DNA from: an uncultured Eggerthella sp.
GTDB lineage: Bacteria > Actinomycetota > Coriobacteriia > Coriobacteriales > Eggerthellaceae
Direction of reading: 5' to 3'
Assembly: GCA_902464295.1 (NCBI GenBank)
Contig: CABQIW010000020.1
Span: 1 to 39,758, forward strand
DNA: 39,758 nucleotides
The first letter of the stretch is position 1, and each line of letters starts with the position of its first letter. Below are positions 25,001 through 34,467 of this stretch, piece by piece. Made by a program: the position numbers and the translations under genes. The notes below the pieces were generated by a model. That model saw only the letters and a program-made list of their open reading frames with translations, made no database searches and was not told the origin of the DNA.

Positions 25001-26469
25001 AGCACGTCCCAAACGTAGCTTGCGCCACGGTCCACTGCGCGCTTCGCAGCCTTGATGTTGGCTGCATATTCAAGCTCGACCAAACGCTTGATGACGAAGG
25101 GTTTGAAGAGCTCGAGTGCCATCGCAGAAGGCAGACCGCACTGATGCAGCTTCAAGGTCGGGCCAACAACGATTACCGAACGGCCAGAGTAGTCAACGCG
25201 CTTACCGAGCAGGTTCTGACGGAAACGGCCTTGCTTACCTTTGAGCATGTCGGAGATCGACTTCAGCGGGCGATTGCCCGGGCCCGTAACCGGACGACCA
25301 CGGCGGCCGTTGTCGAAGAGCGAGTCGACCGCTTCCTGGAGCATGCGCTTCTCGTTGTTCACGATGATCTCAGGCGCACCCAGATCGAGCAGACGCTTCA
25401 GGCGATTGTTACGGTTGATCACACGACGATAGAGATCGTTGAGGTCGGACGTTGCGAAACGGCCACCGTCGAGCTGCACCATCGGGCGCAGGTCGGGCGG
25501 AATGACCGGAATAACATCGAGGATCATGTCAGAAGGCTTGTTCTTCGAATGCAGGAATGCGTCGACGACCTTCAAACGCTTGATGGCCTTGGTGCGCTTC
25601 TGGCCTTTGCCCGTAGCGACCACTTCGCGCAGCTCTTCAGCAGTTGCTTCAAGATCGATCGCGTCGAGAAGATCGCGTACCGCTTCAGCGCCCATGCCAC
25701 CACGGAAGTACTCAGAGTAGTTCGTGCGCATCTCGCGATAGAGCTGCTCATCGGGAACGAGCTGCTTAGGTTCGATCTTCAAGAAGGCATCGAAAGCCTC
25801 GTTACGCAGCGCTTTGCGCTCGTTGAATTCTTCGTAGAGATCGGCGACCTCTTCTTCCACCTCTTCGGGGGTAAGACGCTCTTCTTCGTCGATATCGTCG
25901 ACGAATTCGTCTTCCTCGGGCACGTAGTCCACCGAAAGACGACGCGTTGCCGCGATCAGGCGATCGCGCTCAGCGTCGAGCTCTTCAAGGTCAGCAGAAA
26001 GCTCGTCGCGCAGTTCTTCAACATCTTCTTCGCGCGCTTCCTTATCGACCGAAGTGATGATGGAGCTTGCGAAATAGAGCACCTTCTCGAGCTCTTTAGG
26101 AGCGATGTCGAGCAGATAGCCCAAACGAGAGGGCGAACCCTTGAAATACCAGATGTGAGACACCGGAGCAGCAAGCTCGATGTGACCCATGCGCTCACGA
26201 CGAACCTTAGAGCGCGTTACTTCAACACCGCAGCGTTCGCAGACGATGCCCTTGAAACGGATGCGCTTGTACTTGCCGCACGCGCACTCCCAGTCTTTGG
26301 TCGGGCCGAAGATCTTCTCGCAGAACAGGCCGTCCTTTTCGGGCTTGAGCGTACGGTAGTTGATGGTTTCAGGCTTCTTGACCTCGCCACGCGACCAACC
26401 GCGCACATCCTCAGCGCTTGCAAGAGAGATTCGGATCGCGTCGAAATTATTAACGTCGTATTCAGTCAT
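22051..26469 (-). CDS. rpoC: DNA-directed RNA polymerase beta' subunit with an unusual C-terminal extension
   Basis: Catalytic subunit of RNA polymerase, 1472 residues. Zinc site 1 is CACGKYKRIRFKGIVCERCG (about 62-81). The active-site loop NADFDGDQMAVH is near 537. Zinc site 2 is CHAEHGICQKCYG plus an upstream Cys. The trigger-loop/bridge region includes QSIGEPGTQLTMRTFHTGG. The ordinary beta' body ends near the conserved IPAGTG (1231-1236). About 235 further residues follow, holding a domain strongly like the RNA polymerase alpha C-terminal domain (1324-1378) and an acidic tail with LL-containing motifs. The start ATG (26467-26469) directly follows the rpoB stop with no gap. The 1416-codon open frame antisense to this gene reflects near-absence of TTA, CTA and TCA codons, not a gene. 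Confidence 0.98.
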   Translation of the reverse strand: MTEYDVNNFDAIRISLASAEDVRGWSRGEVKKPETINYRTLKPEKDGLFCEKIFGPTKDWECACGKYKRIRFKGIVCERCGVEVTRSKVRRERMGHIELAAPVSHIWYFKGSPSRLGYLLDIAPKELEKVLYFASSIITSVDKEAREEDVEELRDELSADLEELDAERDRLIAATRRLSVDYVPEEDEFVDDIDEEERLTPEEVEEEVADLYEEFNERKALRNEAFDAFLKIEPKQLVPDEQLYREMRTNYSEYFRGGMGAEAVRDLLDAIDLEATAEELREVVATGKGQKRTKAIKRLKVVDAFLHSKNKPSDMILDVIPVIPPDLRPMVQLDGGRFATSDLNDLYRRVINRNNRLKRLLDLGAPEIIVNNEKRMLQEAVDSLFDNGRRGRPVTGPGNRPLKSISDMLKGKQGRFRQNLLGKRVDYSGRSVIVVGPTLKLHQCGLPSAMALELFKPFVIKRLVELEYAANIKAAKRAVDRGASYVWDVLEEVITEHPVLLNRAPTLHRLGIQAFEPVLVEGKAIRLHPLVCTAFNADFDGDQMAVHVPLGNEAQAEARVLMLSANNIKSPAHGRPLTVPTQDMIIGLYYLTAARDGFPGEGRAFIDFDDALNAYDARCELDLQAKIWVRLKKDTLVASAFGEFEEHKAGERIQTTIGRITFNAVLPDDYPFLNYEMNKTEISRLVEDCCNRYKTSEMEPILDGLKSAGFHYATRAGVTVSVYDATIPPQKDEILAAADKRVEAIDEDYEMGLMSDEERHKKIVDIWNEANEEVGDAMAENFDKFNPIYMMAFSGARGNIKQIRQLAGMRGLMSDPKGEIIDRPIKANFREGLSVLEYFISTHGARKGLADTALRTADSGYLTRRLVDVAQDVIIREIDCGTTDGIECKILNAKGEIDDSLVGRCLVDAIADPNTGEVLAEAGSYIDSVAQLKTFVDAGVETLVHRSIMTCHAEHGICQKCYGWDLATSRPVNIGTAAGIIAAQSIGEPGTQLTMRTFHTGGVAGEDITHGLPRVTELFEARKPKGQATLAEIAGTLQVSGDKNNKILTVHDQEGNIREYVVSARAQLLPGVEDGCEVEVGQQLTKGSINPHDLLRLTDPNTTLRYIVSQVQDVYVSQGVDINDKHIEVIARQMLRKVAVVDPGDSDYLPGRQVNRFEFEKVVNDMILEGKNPPVGQPLLLGITKASLATDSFLSAASFQETTKVLTDAAIEGKVDTLQGLKENVIIGKPIPAGTGLKRYKDVEITYKGVPVTANDSDRLPDSAPQALRDIEELLPQPQDWSLDGSGYMDAGSDYASYFASITAGYRAKNLTDEEARLYIYDDLGVSQRWANKFSEAGIETVADLVGHTEDELLRIEGIGTKAIEELKAGLENHGLSKVIEDDFSASADDMSQLLDMVFSPDDTVLIGGDKPATFTNDGEDMLGEALPPRSYQRNLDELDELLNSVSDMGFGVIDPDTLGGGNSASESDSEQ
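22336..22500 (-). other. alpha-CTD-like helix-hairpin-helix domain in RpoC
   Basis: Residues 1324-1378 of RpoC run LGVSQRWANKFSEAGIETVA, DLVGHTEDELLRIEGIGTKA, IEELKAGLENHGLSK. Bacterial RpoA C-terminal domains have the same pattern: L-x-V-x-x-R-x-x-N, AGI-x-TV, DLV-x-x-TE, LL-x-I-x-x-x-G-x-K, E-x-K-x-x-L-x-x-x-GL. Aligned by eye to E. coli alpha, the DNA-contacting residues R265, N268, G296, K298 and E302 correspond to R1329, N1332, G1360, K1362 and E1366; C269 becomes Lys and S299 becomes Ala. It could bind DNA or be a generic HhH. Confidence 0.75.
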
Positions 26470-30009
<3,540 letters not shown>

Positions 30010-30063
30010 GAGTCATTTCCTCCTTCGACGTAACTTAGTATTTGCAAAAACACGCAATTATCT

Positions 30064-30092
30064 AAGATATGACGCGCAATACGCCGAGTCAA
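30064..30092 (-). promoter_or_regulatory. sigma-70-type promoter for rpoBC
   Basis: The minus strand shows TTGACT (30087-30092), a 17-base spacer and TATCTT (30064-30069), the best -35/-10 pair in the window. The predicted start is about 48 bases before the rpoB GTG. An A/T-rich block (AAGAAAATTTTTCTT) directly upstream of the -35 could serve as an UP element. One of the three 25-bp palindromes lies 48 bases further upstream. Confidence 0.8.
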
Positions 30093-30134
30093 GAAAAATT
30101 TTCTTAAATTGTGTTTTACTTGTGAGTTTTTCTC

Positions 30135-30174
30135 AAAAGATGACAAACGACCCGGTCGTTCGACATCTTTTTTT
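30135..30174 (-). terminator. SDR-gene terminator hairpin containing palindrome copy 1
   Basis: AAAAGATGACAAACGACC (30135-30152) and GGTCGTTCGACATCTTTT (30154-30171) form an 18-bp stem with two mismatches and a one-base centre, so a real RNA loop would open a few pairs. On the plus strand seven T follow; on the minus strand the arm ends in TTTT. It starts at the SDR stop codon, so it is probably the SDR terminator and could act in both directions. Its core (30141-30165) is nearly identical to palindrome copy 2 at 31142-31166, hence also a candidate protein-binding site. Confidence 0.7.
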
Positions 30175-30994
30175 ACCAGATAGAGCGAGCGCCATCCACG
30201 TAGAGCGGCGTTCCGTTGACCATGTCCGAACAGTCACATCCCAAAAACAGTGCTGCCGCCGCTATGTCGAGCGGATCGCCCACCTTGCGATTGTGCGGAA
30301 TCGGACGCGTGATAGCTTCATAGGCTGCTGGCTTATTGAGCGTTGTTTGCGTCATGTTCGTCTCGATATACCCCGGGCAGATGCAGTTCGCACGGATGTT
30401 GAAACGTGCCCACTCGAACGCCATGCAGCGTGTCATCTGCACTACCGCCGCTTTCGCGGATGAATAGGGCAACATGCGCGTCGAAGCAACGCGCGCCACC
30501 ACCGAAGCGATGTTGATGATATTGCCACGCTCTTGCTTGATCATGATCTCGGCAACGCGTTGGGTCAGGAAGAAGACCGCTTTATAGTCGGTATCCACCA
30601 CACGATCCCACTCTTCTTCGGTCACGTCCTGGGCAAGCTGATCGTTGCTCAGCACCACGCCTGCATTGTTGACCAGGATATCGATGCGGCCGAACGCTTC
30701 CATACACGTGTCCACGAGCGTCTTACGATCCTCTTCACTGCGTATATCGCAGCGCACAGGAATGACCTCGGCATCGAATTCAGCAGCGATCTCTCGAGCG
30801 CGCAATTCGATCCCTCCAGCGTCCATATCAGCGATGACCAGCTTCGCACCATAGGCTGCATACGTTCGCGCGATACCGCGGCCGATACCGATATCGCTCG
30901 CAACTCCCGTGATGATCGCAACCTTATCAGTCAAGTCGAAACGAGGAATATCCATCTTCCCCGTCTCAAGGATAGTGAAATCGCTCCCCTTCAT
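30173..30994 (-). CDS. short-chain dehydrogenase/reductase (SDR) of unknown substrate
   Basis: A 273-residue NAD(P)-dependent oxidoreductase with a Rossmann fold. The cofactor loop ITGVASDIGIGRG (from 28) has one residue more than the classical TGxxxGIG. VIADMD ends strand 2 with an acidic residue, suggesting NAD preference. NNAGVV (109-114), the catalytic Ser in NIASVV (S154) and YSSAK (Y167, K171) are intact. The C-terminus resembles classical SDRs (NGTPLYVDGARSIW). The substrate cannot be assigned; hydroxysteroid, sugar or 3-oxoacyl substrates are all possible. The ATG at 30994 has AAGGGGG 5 bases upstream; an ATG 13 codons later is an alternative start. It is divergent from the panE-like gene across a 204-bp region with two palindromes. 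Confidence 0.87.
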   Translation of the reverse strand: MKGSDFTILETGKMDIPRFDLTDKVAIITGVASDIGIGRGIARTYAAYGAKLVIADMDAGGIELRAREIAAEFDAEVIPVRCDIRSEEDRKTLVDTCMEAFGRIDILVNNAGVVLSNDQLAQDVTEEEWDRVVDTDYKAVFFLTQRVAEIMIKQERGNIINIASVVARVASTRMLPYSSAKAAVVQMTRCMAFEWARFNIRANCICPGYIETNMTQTTLNKPAAYEAITRPIPHNRKVGDPLDIAAAALFLGCDCSDMVNGTPLYVDGARSIW

Positions 30995-31097
30995 CGCATC
31001 CCCCTTCAGCCGCGCTACCTTCTTGCGCTTTTGTTCTTTCCCCTTCCTTGGTCGAATCTAACACAAAACTAGCTACAATTTGGAGTGAATAAAAAGA

Positions 31098-31122
31098 TGA
31101 CGAATTATCGAGTAGTTTGTCA
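31098..31122. promoter_or_regulatory. 25-bp palindrome, copy 3 (candidate operator)
   Basis: Half-sites TGACGAATTATC and TGACAAACTACT (as read inward from each end) face each other around one base. It lies in the divergent region between the SDR and panE-like genes. Its half-sites fit the consensus TGWCRAAYKAYY shared with the copies at 30141 and 31142. No T-tract follows, which favours a protein-binding site over a terminator. Confidence 0.55.
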
Positions 31123-31141
31123 TCCGGCGCTGAAGGAAAAG

Positions 31142-31166
31142 TGTCGAACGACCGGATAGTTTGTCA
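31142..31166. promoter_or_regulatory. 25-bp palindrome, copy 2 (candidate operator)
   Basis: Half-sites TGTCGAACGACC and TGACAAACTATC face each other around one base. In opposite orientation, 23 of 25 bases match the copy at 30141-30165. Its centre is 44 bp from the centre of copy 3, close to four helical turns, so two dimers could bind the same DNA face. It ends 32 bases before the panE-like ATG. Confidence 0.6.
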
Positions 31167-31198
31167 CCTTATTGCATCTGGGGAAAGAAGGGGTAGGT

Positions 31199-32137
31199 AT
31201 GAACATTGCAGTCTTAGGAGCAGGATCACTCGGAAGCGCCATTGGCGGGACGCTCGCTCTTGCAGGAAACGAGGTCACCTTGATCGGTCGCGCAGCACAT
31301 GTTGAAGCGATCAATGCATCAGGTCTCACGCTCGTTACCCCTGAAGGCGAACAGCAAGCAGAGGTGCAAGCCTTCACCAGCGCAAAAGGTCTCGAGCCAG
31401 CAGAGCTCGTGATCGTCCTCTGCAAGGCATTCGACACCGAAGAATGCATCGAGACCAACCGCAGCATCGTCGATCCTGAATCGGTAGTGCTTACACTCCA
31501 AAATGGTTTGGGCAACGAAGACCTTCTTGGTAAGCTACTAGACCCAAAGCAAGTCATCGCAGGCAAGACGTATATCGGCGGAATGATGCTCGCACCCGGC
31601 AAGGTTCAATCAACCACAGAAGGCAAGCAAACGTTCATCGGCGAATACAGCGGCCCGGTCACTCCGCGCATCGAAGCGATAGCGCAAGTCTTCAACGATG
31701 CAGGTATGGAGTGCACTGCTTCACCGCGTATGAAGAACATCATCTGGGATAAGCTGCTCATCAACGTCGCCACTGGTGCGGTCTGCGGCATCTCGCGCCT
31801 CCCCTATGGCGAGCTTTACCAACATCCAGAGCTTTACGCCACTGCAATAGCTGCGGTTAAAGAAGGAATGCGCGTCGCCATCGCTGAAGGCATCATACTT
31901 TCACGCCACGATCCACAAGAGGTCTTAGAACTTGCACGCGAGAACCTTCCCTTCGACTTCAAGCCTTCCATCCTGCAAAGCCTCGAGAAGCACCGACGGA
32001 CCGAGATCGATGTGATCAACGGTGCCGTTGTGACCTATGGAAAACGGCACGAGATCGAAACGCCCGTGAACGAAACGCTCGTAGCGGGCATCAAAGGGAT
32101 CGAGCGGTATATCGATATCACCGATCCTGCGAAATAA
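31199..32137 (+). CDS. 2-dehydropantoate 2-reductase (PanE/ApbA family)
   Basis: A 312-residue NADPH-dependent reductase of the ketopantoate reductase family, which makes pantoate for CoA synthesis; paralogues act on other 2-oxo acids. Visible are the nucleotide loop LGAGSLGSAIG (6-16), the catalytic Lys in IIWDKLLINVATG (K185) and the C-terminal helix with TEIDVINGAVVTYGKRH carrying the conserved Glu and Asn. The start at 31199 (MNIAVLG) has AAGGGG upstream; the in-frame ATG nine codons earlier lacks one. It is the only complete plus-strand gene in the window. No panB or panC is nearby, so true PanE function is probable but not certain. Confidence 0.88.
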   Translation: MNIAVLGAGSLGSAIGGTLALAGNEVTLIGRAAHVEAINASGLTLVTPEGEQQAEVQAFTSAKGLEPAELVIVLCKAFDTEECIETNRSIVDPESVVLTLQNGLGNEDLLGKLLDPKQVIAGKTYIGGMMLAPGKVQSTTEGKQTFIGEYSGPVTPRIEAIAQVFNDAGMECTASPRMKNIIWDKLLINVATGAVCGISRLPYGELYQHPELYATAIAAVKEGMRVAIAEGIILSRHDPQEVLELARENLPFDFKPSILQSLEKHRRTEIDVINGAVVTYGKRHEIETPVNETLVAGIKGIERYIDITDPAK

Positions 32138-32233
32138 GCGTCTAGCAACAGCCTGAATGTTTGTAAGCTGAAAGCCAACTCGCTCATGAGATGATACATG
32201 GCAGCTGCTCAAGGATCACAGATGCAACTGCAT

Positions 32234-32265
32234 AAGAGAGGCCACCTCAAAAGGTGGCCTCTCTT
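32234..32265. terminator. bidirectional terminator between panE-like and AGCS genes
   Basis: AAGAGAGGCCACCT (32234-32247) and AGGTGGCCTCTCTT (32252-32265) form a perfect 14-bp stem with a CAAA loop. It lies between the convergent ends of the panE-like (+) and AGCS (-) genes. Only a short T-run is present on either side, but the stem and position strongly suggest a shared terminator. Confidence 0.75.
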
Positions 32266-32317
32266 GCAAGGAACGGTCTTTACCGCACCTCGCCGTTCAG
32301 ATTTTGCTTGTAATCCC

Positions 32318-33865
32318 TTATTTCGACTCTTCTATTGGAATCGGGGTCGTGTCCACTTCATCAAGATGCTTGTTCCATACATAGTGCTTCGTCTCACGCG
32401 CGATGAGCGCTGACAGACCAAGAACAGCGATGAGGTTAGGAATAGCCATGAGCGCGTTCGTGATGTCGGAGATGTCCCAAACGAAACCCTGCAAACCGAT
32501 CGCACCCAAGAAGCAGATCACCAGAAAGACGATCTGATACGGACGGATCGCATGCTTGCCGAACAGGTAGGTGATACAACGATTACCGTAGTACGACCAG
32601 CCAACCATCGTCGAATATGCGAAAAGCACCAATCCGATGCAAAGCACGATGGGCCCAACCACAGGAATCTGCGAGAAGCAAGCGGTTACCAATGTCGCAG
32701 TTGCACCTAAAAAGCTTCCATCGTTGAACGATGCAGCGATCTCGGGGCTTGCAAGAATGGACGAAACGAGCGCGATACCAGTAAGCGCGCAAACCACAAC
32801 GGTGTCCCAGAAGGTGCCCGTCATGGAAACGAGCGCCTGACGTGCAGGGTTGCGCGTGATCGCAGAAGAAGCAACGAGCGGAGAAGAACCCAAACCAGAT
32901 TCGTTGGAGAATAGACCACGTGCGCAACCAAGCTGCAGTGCGATCATGATCGAAGTACCAACGGCACCACCGAAGGCCGCCTGTGGCGTAAAGGCGCAAA
33001 CCACGATGAGTCCGATCGCATCGAGGAAATACCGGCCGTTGATGATGATGAGCACCAAACAAGCAAGCACGTAGAAGATGGTCATCGCCGGAATGAGTTT
33101 CTCGCAAACGCGCGAGATGACCTTGATGCCACCCACGATAACCACTGCGATCAGGACAACAAGGATGATTCCAACGATGATCTGCAGCGGCGAGGTCATG
33201 AAGAGACCGAACACGTCGATGTTCGCTTCTGCAATGCCTGCCGATCCGCTCACAGAAACGATCGCGCCCGAAAGGGAGTTCGCCTGAACTGCAGCACCAA
33301 TACCAAAAGAAGCAATCGCGGCGAACACTGCGAACAGAATACCCAGCACCTTGCCAAGCTTCTTGCGCTTGAAACCGCGCTGCAGTGCGTACATCGCGCC
33401 ACCAAGCATGTTCCCGTTATGGTCCTTAACGCGATACTTCACTGCGATGAGCGTTTCTGAATACTTCGTTGCGATACCGAACACACCCGTGATCCACATC
33501 CAGAAGATCGCGCCCGGGCCACCTGCGATGAGCGCAGTACCCACACCGATGATGTTACCTGTACCGATCGTTGCAGCAAGCGAGGTGGTAAGTGCCGCAA
33601 AGGGGCTCACATCACCTGAGCCACTATCTTTCGTGACCGAAAGCTTGATGCCTTGAGGAATCTTGCGCTGAATGAAACCGGTGCGGAACGTCATGAAGAT
33701 ATGCGTTCCCAGTAGGAGCAGAATCATGATCGGACCCCAAACGAAGCCATCGACCGTAGCAACGATGTCCTCGATCCAGGTCGCGTCCCCCGTACCTGCG
33801 CTCGCGAACCCAGAACCTAATTCGACGAAGGGTCCAACGAAAAACTGATAGAAGAAATCTTCCAT
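32318..33865 (-). CDS. sodium:alanine (amino acid) symporter, AGCS family
   Basis: An integral membrane carrier that imports alanine, glycine or related amino acids with sodium. The 515-residue protein has about eleven hydrophobic segments. Family signatures include SPFAALTTSLAATIGTGNII, GPGAIFWMWITGVFGIATKY, GGAMYALQRGF and GLFSNESGLGSSPLVASSA. The substrate within the family is uncertain. I prefer the ATG at 33865: an AAAAGG is 6 bases from it, whereas it directly abuts the earlier ATG at 33871. It is transcribed alone, between a convergent panE-like gene and a 280-bp upstream region. Confidence 0.93.
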   Translation of the reverse strand: MEDFFYQFFVGPFVELGSGFASAGTGDATWIEDIVATVDGFVWGPIMILLLLGTHIFMTFRTGFIQRKIPQGIKLSVTKDSGSGDVSPFAALTTSLAATIGTGNIIGVGTALIAGGPGAIFWMWITGVFGIATKYSETLIAVKYRVKDHNGNMLGGAMYALQRGFKRKKLGKVLGILFAVFAAIASFGIGAAVQANSLSGAIVSVSGSAGIAEANIDVFGLFMTSPLQIIVGIILVVLIAVVIVGGIKVISRVCEKLIPAMTIFYVLACLVLIIINGRYFLDAIGLIVVCAFTPQAAFGGAVGTSIMIALQLGCARGLFSNESGLGSSPLVASSAITRNPARQALVSMTGTFWDTVVVCALTGIALVSSILASPEIAASFNDGSFLGATATLVTACFSQIPVVGPIVLCIGLVLFAYSTMVGWSYYGNRCITYLFGKHAIRPYQIVFLVICFLGAIGLQGFVWDISDITNALMAIPNLIAVLGLSALIARETKHYVWNKHLDEVDTTPIPIEESK

Positions 33866-33951
33866 ATCCATCCTTTTCTCACACGAATACGCTTACCGGC
33901 TCTTCCGGTCGCCCACCTATGATGAAACGAAATTGCGCGCCTAGACAGAAA

Positions 33952-33973
33952 TTGAACCTACAGGAGAGTTCAA
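33952..33973. repeat. dyad TTGAAC-10-GTTCAA upstream of the AGCS gene
   Basis: A perfect 6-bp inverted repeat (33952-33957 and 33968-33973) with a 10-base centre, about 90 bases upstream of the AGCS start. It may be an operator. The remaining 278-bp gap otherwise contains a short ACCGG/CCGGT hairpin in the leader and the terminator of the next operon; no gene is visible. Confidence 0.3.
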
Positions 33974-34073
33974 ACACTTTTCTTAACTAAAGCGCTTTTG
34001 CATTGTAGAACAGCAAATGCTACGAACAGGTTACGAAGTAAAAGGAAAAGAGTAAGCGGAAGCGAAAAGGGGC

Positions 34074-34107
34074 AAAAATGAACAAGCCCTCGTGAGAGAG
34101 CTTGTTC
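34074..34107 (-). terminator. rho-independent terminator of the tgt-secDF-DUF1292 operon
   Basis: On the minus strand GAACAAGC pairs with GCTTGTTC around a 12-base loop that can add a CTC/GAG pairing. It is followed by ATTTTT. It lies 43 bases past the stop of the DUF1292 gene. Confidence 0.75.
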
Positions 34108-34149
34108 AATGTGAAATCGTGGTTCAATTATTGCTAAGAGAAAATGAAC

Positions 34150-34467
34150 TTATTCGGAAAAGTCATACATCCCCGCAGTGATACGCTTGAACTTCTCGTA
34201 GACCTCAGCAGCGATCGCTTCATCAACCAGTAGTTCGAAGGCTTCTGGCTGATCATCTTCGTCGAGCGCGGTAACCTCTAGGATCATTACCTCACCTGGC
34301 GCTTCATCATGTTCAGCATCTGGCACGAAGAAGCCATAACGACGATCGTTATGAAGGATCAAACCCAAGAACTCAAGATTCACCGTTTCGCCCTTCTCAT
34401 CCTGAAAGGCATAGATCATTCCTTCTTCTACGGGAGGAGCGAAATCAGGATCAGATGCTTGTCTCAT
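34150..34467 (-). CDS. DUF1292 family small acidic protein
   Basis: A 105-residue acidic protein of the DUF1292 (YrzB-like) family, function unknown. The family core is visible as IYAFQDEKGETVNLEFLGLI, YGFFVPDAEHDEAPGEVMIL and VTALDEDDQPEAFELLVDEA. There is no signal peptide or membrane segment. Its ATG overlaps the secDF stop by four bases (ATGA), so translation is coupled to secDF, unlike the usual location of DUF1292 genes near ruvX/alaS in Firmicutes. It is the last gene before a strong terminator. Confidence 0.82.
   Translation of the reverse strand: MRQASDPDFAPPVEEGMIYAFQDEKGETVNLEFLGLILHNDRRYGFFVPDAEHDEAPGEVMILEVTALDEDDQPEAFELLVDEAIAAEVYEKFKRITAGMYDFSE

Noticed and set aside
30141..31166. 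Composite transposon or MITE bounded by the inverted 25-bp copies
   Set aside because: No transposase, no target-site duplication that I can see, each copy is itself a palindrome and a third copy lies outside the pair, all of which fit operators better.
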